A stretch of DNA of 64,000 nucleotides from JTS-RE94 sp041750795 (GCA_041750795.1 JBGSYQ010000371.1:9857-73856), one strand, 5' to 3'. Counted from the stretch's first letter, positions 27,437 through 36,690 are shown. The notes: a model not told the origin generated them from the letters alone. Numbers and translations are program-made.

Positions 27437-29197
27437 TTATTGCTGGGCGACGATGGCCGCCGGAGCAGGCATCGCCGCGGTGGCTTCGTCGTGGATGCGG
27501 GGCGCCTTGACGTCTTTCGTCCAGGTGGCCAGCTCGTTGACGGTCTGGTCCACGCTGGGGGTCATGTAATTGAAGATCGCTTGCGGGTACACGCCGAATA
27601 CGATCGCCAACGCCAACAGCGGCGCGGCGATCAGCACCTCGCGCGAGGTCATGGGCGTGAGCGCCTCGGGATGCGGGCCCTTGTATTCCGGACCCAGGTA
27701 CACGCGCTGCAATGTCCACAAGATGTAGGCCGCGGTGATAATCACCACCGAGGCCGACACCACGGCCAGCGCGTGGCTGAAGTTCCAAACCGAGAGCGTG
27801 ACGAACACTTCGCCGATGAAGCCGCACAGACCGGGCAAGCCCAGGCCGGCGAAGAAAATGCCGATCGACAAACCGGCGTACAGCGGCATCTTGGCGAACA
27901 GCCCGCCAAACTTGTCCAGGTCGCGGTGGTGTACGCGATCGTAAATCACGCCGACCAGAAAGAACATGCCCGGCGAGCTGATGCCGTGCGCGATCATCTG
28001 GAACATGGCGCCGTTCATGCCCAGCTTCCAGGCATCGGCGTTGAACTCGTTGCCGGCCACGGCGCTCCATACGCCGATGCCCAACACGACGTAGCCCATG
28101 TGACTCACCGAGCTATAGGCCACCAGCCGCTTGAAGTCCTTCTGGGCCAGCGCGGCAAACGCGCCATACACCATGCTCACCACGCCCAAAGCGCACACGA
28201 AGTAGGCCAGGTCGTAGCCCGCGTCGGGGCAGATGGGATAGCAGATTCGTATGATGCCGTAGCCTCCCATTTTCAAAAGCACGCCGGCCAGGATCATGGA
28301 GATGGGCGTCGGCGCTTCGACGTGCGCGTCGGGCAGCCAGGTATGTACCGGCACGGACGGCACTTTGATGACGAAACCGACGAGCAGCAGCAGGAAGGCC
28401 CACCATTGCAGGCTCTTGCCCCACAGGATCTTGACGTCGAAGGCTTCGGTGTGCTGACCGATTTGCTGCAGCGCCAGGATGTTGAACGTGTGGATCGGGC
28501 CAGCGTGGGCGCGCAGCTCGCCGATCCGGGCGGTCTGTTCTTCCAGGGGCAGGCTGGCGTCGATGACGTGCGCGGCGGCGAGTTGTTCGTCGGAGAGCAA
28601 CTTCACGTCGCTAGCGAAGTACAGCATGAGGATGGCGATCAGCATGAACACGCTGCCCAGCAGCGTATAGAGAAAGAACTTGATGGCGGCGTATTCGCGC
28701 CGCGGCCCGCCCCACACGCCGATCAGGAAGTACATCGGCAGCAGCATCACTTCCCAGAACACGTAGAACAGGAAGAAATCGAGCGCCAGGAAAACGCCCA
28801 GCATGCCTGTCTCCAGCAGCAGAAACAGAATGCAGTAGGCGCGCACGTACTTGGTGATGGGCCAACTGGCCGCCATCGACAGCATGCTCACAAACGCCGT
28901 CAGCACGATCAGCGGAAAGCTGATGCCGTCGGTGCCCATGAAGTAGTAGATGTTGAAGCTCTCGATCCACGGCAGCGAGAATGTCTTTTGCATGTCGCTG
29001 ACGCCCACTTGAAATTGCCAATCCCCTTTGCCCGGCAACAACATGATGAGCGTGAGCACGAACACCGCGGCCGTGACGACCAGCGAGAACGTCTTCATCG
29101 CGTCGCCCTTGTCGCGCGGGAAGAACGCCAGCACCAGCGCACCCGCGGCCGGCAAAAACACAATCAGGCTCAACAGCGTTACGTAAGAAGATTCCAT
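27437..29197 (-). CDS. nuoM: NADH-quinone oxidoreductase subunit M
   Basis: 586 residues, the middle antiporter-like subunit of complex I. Seen: the conserved glutamate helix with FYVFWEVMLLPMYFLIG, the HTWLPDAHVEAPTPISMILAG block and YSSVSHMGYV, in the normal order. Two extra segments make it longer than usual: a periphery loop around residues 195-260 (Ala-, Glu- and His-containing) and a Pro/Ala-rich C-terminal tail of about 40 residues after the last helix. It lies between nuoL (38 bases) and nuoN (9 bases). Confidence 0.95.
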   Translation of the reverse strand: MESSYVTLLSLIVFLPAAGALVLAFFPRDKGDAMKTFSLVVTAAVFVLTLIMLLPGKGDWQFQVGVSDMQKTFSLPWIESFNIYYFMGTDGISFPLIVLTAFVSMLSMAASWPITKYVRAYCILFLLLETGMLGVFLALDFFLFYVFWEVMLLPMYFLIGVWGGPRREYAAIKFFLYTLLGSVFMLIAILMLYFASDVKLLSDEQLAAAHVIDASLPLEEQTARIGELRAHAGPIHTFNILALQQIGQHTEAFDVKILWGKSLQWWAFLLLLVGFVIKVPSVPVHTWLPDAHVEAPTPISMILAGVLLKMGGYGIIRICYPICPDAGYDLAYFVCALGVVSMVYGAFAALAQKDFKRLVAYSSVSHMGYVVLGIGVWSAVAGNEFNADAWKLGMNGAMFQMIAHGISSPGMFFLVGVIYDRVHHRDLDKFGGLFAKMPLYAGLSIGIFFAGLGLPGLCGFIGEVFVTLSVWNFSHALAVVSASVVIITAAYILWTLQRVYLGPEYKGPHPEALTPMTSREVLIAAPLLALAIVFGVYPQAIFNYMTPSVDQTVNELATWTKDVKAPRIHDEATAAMPAPAAIVAQQ

Positions 29198-29235
29198 GAT
29201 CGGCTATTCCGAAGTCTCGTGGGCGTGCGCGTCGA

Positions 29236-31701
29236 TCACCCAGCCAGCGTGGACGTGTAAAGCGAAATCAGAAGAAACAGCGCCACCGTACCGATGACGA
29301 TGAACATGACATACTGCCGTATCTGGCCGGTCTCTGCGCCGCGGAGCCAAACGGCCGTGCGGAAGATCCATCGCGAAGCGCCGTTGACCAGCCCGTCGAC
29401 GAAGTAGCGGTCGAAGCGGTCGTCGAGCACCGACACGCCCCGGGTCCAGAGGGCCACGCCATGGATCAGCCCGTCGATCACCACCTGGTCGAACTCGGCC
29501 ACGCGTCGCGCGACGAACATCACCGGTGTCACGATAATGGCGTTGTACAACTCGTCGAAGTACCACTTGTGAATCAAAAAGTCGTAGATCGGCCGGAACT
29601 GCGCCCGCACTTCCTCGGGATTCAAAATCCGCAGACCGTAGAACACAATCGCCAGACCCAGCCCCGTCAGGCCGGTCAGCAGCGCCACCAATTCGGCCCG
29701 GGAATGGAACTGATCCAGGTGTGAGTCGTGCTCGTCGGGATGTACAACGTTCATCAACACGCCGTGGACTTCGCCGGATGTGCCCAAGGGGCGCGCCTGC
29801 TCGAGGAGCGGCTCGACGCCGAAGTTGCCCACCAGGCCGTCGATGTTAAACGTGTTGGTGCTCCAGCCCGCAGCCACCGCAAACACGGCCAGGACGACCA
29901 GCGGCACGTACATGATGCGCGGCGACTCGTGGGCGTGATCGTATACGTGCTTGTTGCGCGGCGCACCGGCAAACGTCATGAACCACAGCCGGAACATATA
30001 AAAGGCAGTGATTGCCGCGCCGCCGGCAGCCACGAAAAACACCCAGCCGTACATCGGATTGACCGCGCGAAACGAGAGCGCCTGGGCCAGGATCGAATCC
30101 TTCGAATAGTGTCCGGACAAGCCCAGCGAAAACGGCACGCCGGCGCCCATGATTGCCAGGCAGCCGACCAACATGGTGTAGGCGGTCCAGGGCATTTTCT
30201 TCCGCAGCCCGCCCATCTCGGTCATCTCGTTGGTGTGACAGGCGTGGATCACCGAGCCGGAGCACATGAACAGCAAGCTCTTGAAAAACGCGTGCGTGAT
30301 CAGGTGGAACATGCCGGCCGACCAGCCGCCCACGCCCAGGGCGAGCATCATGTAACCGAGTTGGCTGACGGTGGAATAGGCCAGCACGCGCTTGATGTCG
30401 GTGGCGGTGATGGCGATGGTCGCGGCGATGAACAGCGTGATCGCGCCGATAATGGCAATGGTCAACAACACCTCGGGCACGAACACGGGAAAGAACCGGC
30501 CCACGAGATACACGCCGGCGGCGACCATCGTGGCCGAGTGGACCAGGGCGCTGACCGGCGTGGGGCCTTCCATCGCGTCGGGCAACCAGACGTGCAGCGG
30601 AAACTGCGCGCTCTTGCCCACGCAACCGCAGAAAATGCCCAGCCCGGCGATGATCATCAGCCAATAGGCCCAGTGTCCGGGGGTGCCGGGCGCCGTGTCG
30701 GCGCGCCAGGCGGCGATTTGTTCGGCGGTGGGCTCGACCCCGGCGGCGATCTGTTCGAACGCGGCGGCTTTGATCATGCCGTCGGGCACGATGAGCTGGT
30801 GATCGGCGCCGGGGCGTACCAGGCTAAAGATGCCCGGCTGGCCGTCGACGTCGCCGAACGAAAACGTGCCCAGCGTGCCGAACAGGACCATCATGCCGAT
30901 GATCATGCCGAAGTCGCCCACGCGGTTGACGATGAAGGCTTTGTTGGCCGCGTTCGAGGCGCTTTTTCGCTCGATGTAGAAGCCGATCAGAAAATAGGAA
31001 CAGATGCCCACCAGTTCCCAAAAGACGAACACCATCGCCATGTTGCCGGCAATGACGATGCCCAGCATGCTGAAGCAAAACAGCGAAAGATACTGGAAGA
31101 AGCGATGGAAGCGGCCCTTGCGGTGCAGATGATGGCCATCGGCCAGACGCACCTCGTGATCCTCCACGTCGTGCAGCTCGTCGTGCATGTAGCCGATGGC
31201 GTAGAAGTGGATGCTGGTGGCGATGAACGTCACCATCGCGAACATCAACACCGTCAGCGAATCGATGTAGTAGCCGATAGTGATCTTCAGCTCGCCGAAC
31301 TTGCCGAGCGTGTACCAATCGCCGGTGATGGGCCGGACGGCCGATTCGGCGTGTGAAGCGCCGCCGTGGGCTGCCGGGTGCTCCTTGCTTCCCGCGTGAC
31401 CGTCCTTTGCGCGATGGTTGTCGTCGGCGTGCTCGCCGGCCGCATGCGCGTCGCCGGTGCGGGACTCGGCCGTGATGTGCGGTTCGACGGGGCCGGGCAG
31501 CTTGTAGTTGGGCAGCCACACGAAGAACAGCGCGAAAAGCGAGAGCAAGCAAGAGGTGAGAATCGCGCCAGTGGCGACCCAGCCGGCCTTGGCGCCGGCT
31601 TTGCCCATGCGCGGTCCGAAGAACACGATCAGCGCGAACGACGCCAGCGGAATCAGCCAGGCGGCTCCCAACAACTTCGGTAAGGCAGTGATTGGATCCA
31701 T
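29236..31701 (-). CDS. nuoL: NADH-quinone oxidoreductase subunit L (with His-rich loops)
   Basis: 821 residues, the distal antiporter-like subunit carrying the long lateral helix of complex I; usual NuoL is about 600-650. Seen: FVFWELVGICSYFLIGF, FPLHVWLPDAMEGPTPVSALVHSATMVAAG and AYSTVSQLGYMMLALG. Its ATG overlaps the nuoK stop by one base. Odd: residues 75-117, between the second and third hydrophobic segments, hold eight His in 43 positions. Residues 173-199, after the third segment, hold seven more in 27. Both stretches look like insertions into ordinary NuoL loops and could bind metal. Confidence 0.94.
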   Translation of the reverse strand: MDPITALPKLLGAAWLIPLASFALIVFFGPRMGKAGAKAGWVATGAILTSCLLSLFALFFVWLPNYKLPGPVEPHITAESRTGDAHAAGEHADDNHRAKDGHAGSKEHPAAHGGASHAESAVRPITGDWYTLGKFGELKITIGYYIDSLTVLMFAMVTFIATSIHFYAIGYMHDELHDVEDHEVRLADGHHLHRKGRFHRFFQYLSLFCFSMLGIVIAGNMAMVFVFWELVGICSYFLIGFYIERKSASNAANKAFIVNRVGDFGMIIGMMVLFGTLGTFSFGDVDGQPGIFSLVRPGADHQLIVPDGMIKAAAFEQIAAGVEPTAEQIAAWRADTAPGTPGHWAYWLMIIAGLGIFCGCVGKSAQFPLHVWLPDAMEGPTPVSALVHSATMVAAGVYLVGRFFPVFVPEVLLTIAIIGAITLFIAATIAITATDIKRVLAYSTVSQLGYMMLALGVGGWSAGMFHLITHAFFKSLLFMCSGSVIHACHTNEMTEMGGLRKKMPWTAYTMLVGCLAIMGAGVPFSLGLSGHYSKDSILAQALSFRAVNPMYGWVFFVAAGGAAITAFYMFRLWFMTFAGAPRNKHVYDHAHESPRIMYVPLVVLAVFAVAAGWSTNTFNIDGLVGNFGVEPLLEQARPLGTSGEVHGVLMNVVHPDEHDSHLDQFHSRAELVALLTGLTGLGLAIVFYGLRILNPEEVRAQFRPIYDFLIHKWYFDELYNAIIVTPVMFVARRVAEFDQVVIDGLIHGVALWTRGVSVLDDRFDRYFVDGLVNGASRWIFRTAVWLRGAETGQIRQYVMFIVIGTVALFLLISLYTSTLAG

Positions 31702-32042
31702 CAGCCGCTGAGCTCGTCCGCCTGGTCAACGTCGACCGTGGAATGGTTGTTGTAGAAGTTGAGAGTGATGGCCAGTGCCACGGCGGCTTCGGCCGCGGCC
31801 AGCACGATGACGAACAAGGCCACCAGTTGCCCGTCGAGTCCGACTCCCATTACGCCCGGCCGCAGGTACTCGCTGCCAAAGGCGACGAAGTTGACGTTGG
31901 CGCCGTTGAGCACCAGCTCGATGCCCATCAGCACGCCCAGCGCGTTGCGCTTGGTGGCCATGCACACGGCGCCGGCGACAAACATGATCGCGCCGACCAC
32001 TAGGTAGTGCGAGATGCCAATCGGTTCGACAAATGGATTCAT
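31701..32042 (-). CDS. nuoK: NADH-quinone oxidoreductase subunit K
   Basis: 113 residues with three transmembrane segments, the usual form. The block GIELVLNGANVNFVAF holds the membrane-embedded glutamate that is part of the proton path, and a second conserved glutamate lies in VLAAAEAAVALA. The stop overlaps the nuoL start (TGATG), so the two are translationally coupled. It starts 49 bases after the nuoJ stop. Confidence 0.95.
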   Translation of the reverse strand: MNPFVEPIGISHYLVVGAIMFVAGAVCMATKRNALGVLMGIELVLNGANVNFVAFGSEYLRPGVMGVGLDGQLVALFVIVLAAAEAAVALAITLNFYNNHSTVDVDQADELSG

Positions 32043-32091
32043 CGTAATGCTTGTAGAAGTTTTTCGAGGTTTGCCGGCGGCGGGGCGCCGA

Positions 32092-32682
32092 CTACTGGTT
32101 TTCGTGGTTGGATGCCCGTCGCTTGGGGCGGGCCAGGTAAGCTGAGCCGATCAGCACCACCAGCAAATGCACCGATATGATTTCGAACGGCAGCAAGTAG
32201 CCCGACATGCCGCCGCGCTGCGTGGCGTCGGACTCTTCCAGCTTGTCGACGCGGGCTCCCATCAGCGCCAATCCCAAGCGCGTGGCGGTGACCTGTGTCC
32301 CGGCAGGGCGCTCGGCCGGCCTTTGCCAGGCTTCGACGCTGGTGGCCGCGGCCAGCAGCACAGTCAGCAACGAACCGCCGACGAACGCCGCCAGAATCCA
32401 CTCGCCGGCCGACGTTTTCATGGTGATGAACGGCCCCTTGACCGTGAGCATCACGCCGAAGATCAACAGCACCAGCGTGCCGCCGACATAGATCATCAAC
32501 TGCATGGCGCCGACGAAATCGGCCCCGGCCAGAAAGAACAAGCCGGAGGTCGCGCCGAGCGAGAGGATCAGGTAGAACGCCATCCGCACGATGTTGTTGG
32601 AAAGCACCACCGCCACGGCAAAGATGCACGCGACCGCTGCGAACAACCAGAAGAGCAACGAGCTGAAATTGATCGCGTCCAC
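32092..32682 (-). CDS. nuoJ: NADH-quinone oxidoreductase subunit J
   Basis: 196 residues starting with GTG at 32682, two bases after the nuoH stop, with GGGAG upstream inside the nuoH end. The same frame is open for 264 further codons across nuoH, but that part is only the shadow of nuoH. Five hydrophobic segments; the conserved ADFVGAMQLMIYVGGTLVLLIFGVML block is clear and holds the helix whose bulge gates proton flow in known structures. A soluble loop (about 115-160) rich in Ala, Arg and Thr separates helices four and five. Confidence 0.93.
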   Translation of the reverse strand: MDAINFSSLLFWLFAAVACIFAVAVVLSNNIVRMAFYLILSLGATSGLFFLAGADFVGAMQLMIYVGGTLVLLIFGVMLTVKGPFITMKTSAGEWILAAFVGGSLLTVLLAAATSVEAWQRPAERPAGTQVTATRLGLALMGARVDKLEESDATQRGGMSGYLLPFEIISVHLLVVLIGSAYLARPKRRASNHENQ

Positions 32683-32684
32683 GG

Positions 32685-33914
32685 CTATTCTCCCGGCCCT
32701 GCTTGTGCAATCGCCGTTGCGGCGCGCGTCGACGCCGTCTTGTCGGACTCCGCCGGCGCGACCGACGGATACGTGCCAACCGCTGGGATCAACTGCCCCT
32801 CGCGCACCGGCCCGTAGTTGTTCGGGACGACGAGACCGCCGGGAATGAAATAGGTCCAGAGCATGGCACCCAAAAACATCACCGCCGCGATCGGCGTGCA
32901 GTATTTCAAGCACGTGGTCATCACCTGGTCGATGCGCAGCCGCGGCAGCGTCCAGCGGACCCACATCATGAACGTCACGCCGAAGATGCACTTGCCAACA
33001 AAGTTCACCAGGCCAAGAAAATTGCCCAGGTAGTGCAATACCGGGTTGGTGGCGTCGGCCAGTCCCAGCCAGTGCGTGATCGGCAACGGTCCATTCCAAC
33101 CGCCGAAGAACAAAATGGCCGCCAGCCCGCTCACGGCGAACATCGAGCCGTATTCGGACAGGAAGAACACGCTCCAGCGAAATCCCGAGTACTCGGTGTG
33201 GAAGCCGGCCACCAACTCGCTTTCGGCTTCGGCCAGATCGAACGGCGCGCGATTGACGCTGGCCGTGGCGCAGGTGAAGTAGACCCCAAAAATGATGAAC
33301 GTGAACGGATCGTGAAAGACGAACCACTGGGTGAACATGCCGGCCTGCATCTGGCCGATCGTCACCAGGTCCATCGTGCCGGCGATCAGCACCGGCACCA
33401 CGACGCACATCCCCAACGGCACTTCGTAGCTGACGACCTGAGCCGCCTCGCGCATGGCGCCGAACAGCGACCACTTCGAGCCGGAGGCGTAACCGGCCAG
33501 AATGACGCCGAACACTTCGAGTCCGAGCACGGCCAGAATGAAGAACACGGCAACGTTGAGCCGAATGGCGACCCAGTTGTCGGCAAAGGGGAGCGCCATA
33601 TAGGCGCCGAATGAAGCGATGAAGCCGACGTACGGCGCGATCAAAAACAGCATACGGTCGGCGCCGGCCGGACGTAGATCTTCTTTGGTAACCAGCTTGA
33701 TGGCGTCGGCCAGTGTTTGCAGCCAGCCGAACTTGCCGCCGATGCGCGTGGGACCGAGCCGGTCTTGAATGCGGCCCGAGACTTTACGCTCCAGCCAAAT
33801 GAACACTAGCGCACTGACGGCCAGCACGTTGACCAGCAAGAAGGCGTGGACCAGCGCGGCGACCAGATAGGCCAGCCACTCGGGAGCGAGAAACTGTCGT
33901 AGGTATTCAGCCAC
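32685..33914 (-). CDS. nuoH: NADH-quinone oxidoreductase subunit H
   Basis: 409 residues from GTG at 33914. NuoH contacts the connecting arm and forms the quinone entry site. Seen: the RIQDRLGPTRIGGKFGWLQ loop, KEDLRPAGADR, and the acidic RAPFDLAEAESELVAGFHTEYSG loop that links quinone binding to pumping. About eight to nine helices. The C-terminal tail after the last helix (from about residue 365) is about 45 residues longer than usual and rich in Ala, Thr and Ser. There is a 233-base gap between nuoD and this gene, at the place where nuoE, nuoF and nuoG lie in a full operon. Confidence 0.95.
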   Translation of the reverse strand: MAEYLRQFLAPEWLAYLVAALVHAFLLVNVLAVSALVFIWLERKVSGRIQDRLGPTRIGGKFGWLQTLADAIKLVTKEDLRPAGADRMLFLIAPYVGFIASFGAYMALPFADNWVAIRLNVAVFFILAVLGLEVFGVILAGYASGSKWSLFGAMREAAQVVSYEVPLGMCVVVPVLIAGTMDLVTIGQMQAGMFTQWFVFHDPFTFIIFGVYFTCATASVNRAPFDLAEAESELVAGFHTEYSGFRWSVFFLSEYGSMFAVSGLAAILFFGGWNGPLPITHWLGLADATNPVLHYLGNFLGLVNFVGKCIFGVTFMMWVRWTLPRLRIDQVMTTCLKYCTPIAAVMFLGAMLWTYFIPGGLVVPNNYGPVREGQLIPAVGTYPSVAPAESDKTASTRAATAIAQAGPGE

Positions 33915-34141
33915 CGCCCACAGGTCCTAAAACAAACGCTCCCTGCACCGACATTTCGCGGTAGCGCGGCACATCTGGTCGCAGGAAGATATTGTTGATG
34001 ATGGTTCGAGGCCAGTTTTGCGCCGCATTAAGATCGTGAAATATCGCACAAACTACCCTCGATCGACAAGCCCCTGCCCGCCAAAAGTTTGCACGCACGC
34101 CACGCGAACGACCTCGGCAATTCGGGATCCGACAGCGCGGC

Positions 34142-34159
34142 ATCGACCTATCGGTCGAT
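34142..34159. other. Stem-loop over the nuoD stop codon
   Basis: A perfect 7-bp stem (34142-34148 with 34153-34159) with a 4-base loop that covers the end of nuoD including its stop codon. No T run follows. It could be a processing or stability element between nuoD and the nuoH-N part of the message. The rest of 33915-34141 shows nothing I can name. Confidence 0.35.
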
Positions 34160-35356
34160 TTCTCCCATGACGATGTCGAGCGAGCCGACGATTGCCGGCA
34201 CGTCGGCAATCAGGCAGCCGCGGCACAGTTCGTGGGTGACCGACAAATTGCAGAAGGAACTGCTGCGGGCACGGGCTCGCCAGGGAATGGCGCCGCCGCC
34301 GTTGGACACGATGTAGAAGCCCATTTGGCCGCGTGGGGCCTCGGTTTCCATGTAGGCTTCGCCCTTGGGCAGCTTTTCGGTCAGCTTGACCGGCTCGCCC
34401 CAGGAGCCTGTTGACGTGCTATAGCGGTCGATGGCCTGGCGCACCAGATCGATCGACTGCATCACCTCGAGCATGCGCACGTAGAATCGGTGCCAGCAGT
34501 CGCCCAAAACGGTCTGCTTGGGAACCGGCGGATAGTCGTGATCCTTGGGATAGTGGCCGTCCTTCTCGACGATTACCTCGAAGGCATAACCGTCGTACAT
34601 CTCGGTATAGCGCTGTTCGCCATCGCGGCGCAGGTCGTGATCGACGCCACTGCCGCGCAACACGGGTCCGGTGCAGCCGTAGTCGATGGCCATCTCGGGC
34701 GAAAGCATGCCGATGCCCGCGGTGCGCCGCACGAAGATGGCGTTGCTGGTCAACAGCGTGTGATACTCACTGATCACCGGCAGCAGTTGATCGAGAAACT
34801 CTTCACACTTCTGCAGCCAACCGGCCGGCAGATCGGCCGTGGCGCCGCCGACGGTCAAGTAGCTGTAGGTCAGCCGCGCTCCGCAAGCTTCTTCGAACAG
34901 GTCGAGAATCTTCTCGCGCTCGCGGAAGGCGTACAAGAACGGGCTGAATGTGCCCAGGTCGAGCCCGTAAGCGCCCATCCCCACCAGATGGCTGGCGATG
35001 CGGTTGAGCTCGACGATCAACACGCGCAAGTGCCGGGCTTTTTCCGGCAGTTGCAGATTCATCAGTTTTTCCACCACCAGCGCCCAGCCGAGATTCATGT
35101 TCATCCCAGCCAGGTAGTCCATTCGATCGGTGTAAGGAATCCACTGCCGCGGCGTCAGGTTCTCACCGATCTTTTCGGCACAACGGTGCAAATAACCGAT
35201 GTGCGGCGTGGTTTCCGAGACGACTTCACCGTCGGTGCGCAACACCAGCCGCAGCACGCCGTGCGTGCTGGGATGCTGCGGACCCATGTTCACCAACATC
35301 TCGTCGGTGCGAACGTCGAACTCGATGATCCGCGGGTCGTCTAATTGAGTGGACAT
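34148..35356 (-). CDS. nuoD: NADH-quinone oxidoreductase subunit D
   Basis: 402 residues, the 49-kDa homologue that builds the quinone pocket next to cluster N2. Seen: NMGPQHPSTHGVLRL near the N-terminus (quinone-head His), RMDYLAGMNMN, GLDLGTFSPFLYAFREREK and the C-terminal CRGCLIADVPAIVGSLDIVMGEIDR (split across the text as CRGCLIAD and DIVMGEIDR). An insertion of about 20 residues with KDGHYPKDHDYPP follows the DLRRDGEQRY region. NuoC is encoded separately just upstream, unlike the fused NuoCD of E. coli. Confidence 0.95.
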   Translation of the reverse strand: MSTQLDDPRIIEFDVRTDEMLVNMGPQHPSTHGVLRLVLRTDGEVVSETTPHIGYLHRCAEKIGENLTPRQWIPYTDRMDYLAGMNMNLGWALVVEKLMNLQLPEKARHLRVLIVELNRIASHLVGMGAYGLDLGTFSPFLYAFREREKILDLFEEACGARLTYSYLTVGGATADLPAGWLQKCEEFLDQLLPVISEYHTLLTSNAIFVRRTAGIGMLSPEMAIDYGCTGPVLRGSGVDHDLRRDGEQRYTEMYDGYAFEVIVEKDGHYPKDHDYPPVPKQTVLGDCWHRFYVRMLEVMQSIDLVRQAIDRYSTSTGSWGEPVKLTEKLPKGEAYMETEAPRGQMGFYIVSNGGGAIPWRARARSSSFCNLSVTHELCRGCLIADVPAIVGSLDIVMGEIDR

Positions 35357-35437
35357 GGTGGAGTTGTGGTCAGCGGCTAGGAGTCAGGGGTATCTGTCGT
35401 TGTTGATCACTGGCCTCTGGCCACTGACCAATATCTC

Positions 35438-35968
35438 TCAGCGGCCTCGGATTCCGTGGTATTCGAGGGGCATCTGGTAGTCCTTGCGCAACGGATGGCC
35501 GACCCAGTCTTCGGGACAGAGGATGCGGCGCAGGTCGGGATGGCCGGTAAAGGTCACGCCAGATAGATCATAAACTTCGCGCTCGTGCCAATCGGCGGTG
35601 CTCCACACACCGCTGACCGAGGGAACCTCGGGCAATTCGCCCGGCTTGTCGTCCTTCCAGCGCGGCAGGATGACCTTCAGGACCAGCGTGGTCTTGCTGG
35701 GGAGGCTCGACAGATGGTAGACGACCTCGGTGTGCGGTTTCCAGTCGACCTTGACAGCCTTTTTCTCGTCCGGCTCGAAGTAATCGACGCCGCTGATGCA
35801 GTTGAGCATGTCGAACCGCAGGTCGGGCTCGTCGCGCAGATAAGTGCAAAGTTCGACCAGCCCGTGGGGCGCCACTTCGATCCAGGGATCGATTGCCGAC
35901 AGGTTTTCGCCGGTGATCTTGTCGCCGAATTTGCTTTTCAGCCGTTCGAGGAAGGCCGTGCCGCTCAT
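35438..35968 (-). CDS. nuoC: NADH-quinone oxidoreductase subunit C
   Basis: 176 residues, the 30-kDa homologue that braces NuoD in the connecting arm. ATG at 35968 (MSGTAFLERL) is preferred; a TTG 15 codons earlier is in frame but has no good ribosome-binding site. Seen: the family signature DWHEREVYDLSGVTFTGHPDLRRIL and DWVGHPLRKDY at the C-terminus. It starts 80 bases after the nuoA stop, where nuoB would normally be. The 81-base spacer before nuoD holds a short hairpin (35411-35415 with 35419-35423). Confidence 0.93.
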   Translation of the reverse strand: MSGTAFLERLKSKFGDKITGENLSAIDPWIEVAPHGLVELCTYLRDEPDLRFDMLNCISGVDYFEPDEKKAVKVDWKPHTEVVYHLSSLPSKTTLVLKVILPRWKDDKPGELPEVPSVSGVWSTADWHEREVYDLSGVTFTGHPDLRRILCPEDWVGHPLRKDYQMPLEYHGIRGR

Positions 35969-36048
35969 GGTGTTGTCAATTTCCCGCGTGGGCCGCTCAC
36001 AGGCGAGCGGCAAAGGTGGCTTTGGATGGTGTTTTTTCGAGGAACACG

Positions 36049-36690
36049 TCAGGGCGTCAGTGCAGGCTCTTGCTCTTGGGTGCGCGGAGGGCGCGTCAGT
36101 TGCGCGGCGCGCTCACGCGACAGGGTGCGGATCCAATCGAGATCGCCGCGCTTCCAGACATAGGCAAAGCCCACCAACAGCACGGCGAAGAACACGAGAA
36201 TGTCGAAGATTGCGATCATCGCGATCGTGCTGGCCAATTGGGTCACGGCCAATTCACCCTGGAGCTGTGTCGAGAGCCCCGCGGCCGATTCGGCCAGTCC
36301 CTCGGGCAGCGGCGGCACGGCGGCGTTGTTGACGCCCATTTCGGTAAACAGTGCCGCGGCCGGTTCGGTGAGCGTGCCTTCGGCGGTGACCTTGGCCAGA
36401 TTCGGATCCATCAAGTGCGTGGCCTTACCAAACACCGTGGCCCAGGGAAAGAAGAGTGCTACCTCAACGTCGAAGATGATGAACAGCAGCGCCACCACGT
36501 AGAACCGCAGATCGAACTGCACGAAGCTGGAACCGATCGTGGGCTCGCCGCACTCGTAGACTTCCAGCTTTTCGGCGTTGGGCAACTTGGGGCGCAACAG
36601 CCAGCCGACGACCAACGTCAGAAACAAAAACGCGAAACCGACGAAGACGAACAGGGCCAGATAGGCCACGATCGTGGTGGGAGTAGCCAT
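36049..36690 (-). CDS. nuoA: NADH-quinone oxidoreductase subunit A (enlarged)
   Basis: 213 residues, against about 120-150 for usual NuoA. NuoA is a three-helix subunit near the quinone cavity. Seen: first helix (8-31), the YECGEP motif (45-50) that in NuoA lies in the loop facing the quinone channel, the second helix ending FDVEVALFFPWA (73-84), and the third helix (155-178). Between helices two and three, residues 90-155 form an extra polar stretch with several Pro, Ala and Glu. The tail after residue 185 is basic and then Gln/Glu-rich. ATG at 36690 is chosen since it begins the hydrophobic helix directly. Confidence 0.92.
   Translation of the reverse strand: MATPTTIVAYLALFVFVGFAFLFLTLVVGWLLRPKLPNAEKLEVYECGEPTIGSSFVQFDLRFYVVALLFIIFDVEVALFFPWATVFGKATHLMDPNLAKVTAEGTLTEPAAALFTEMGVNNAAVPPLPEGLAESAAGLSTQLQGELAVTQLASTIAMIAIFDILVFFAVLLVGFAYVWKRGDLDWIRTLSRERAAQLTRPPRTQEQEPALTP

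Noticed and set aside
26546..29260. A 904-codon open frame on the plus strand opposite nuoM and nuoN
   Set aside because: It lies wholly antisense to nuoM and nuoN, is extremely rich in His, Arg, Gln and Asp, and has no motif. This is typical of a shadow frame in GC-rich DNA.
29728..31356. A 542-codon plus-strand open frame opposite nuoL
   Set aside because: Antisense to nuoL, without a plausible start or domain.
32683..33474. The 5' extension of the nuoJ frame
   Set aside because: The frame is open across nuoH, but the translated extension is Arg- and Gly-rich and unrelated to NuoJ; GTG at 32682 with GGGAG before it is the proper start.
33915..34147. A possible small gene between nuoD and nuoH
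   Set aside because: The only long frame there is antisense-like, Arg- and Ser-rich and starts inside nuoD; no family match.
36014..36048. Search for a hidden nuoB between nuoA and nuoC
   Set aside because: Only tens of bases are available and no paired-cysteine NuoB motif appears in the enlarged NuoA or in any frame nearby.
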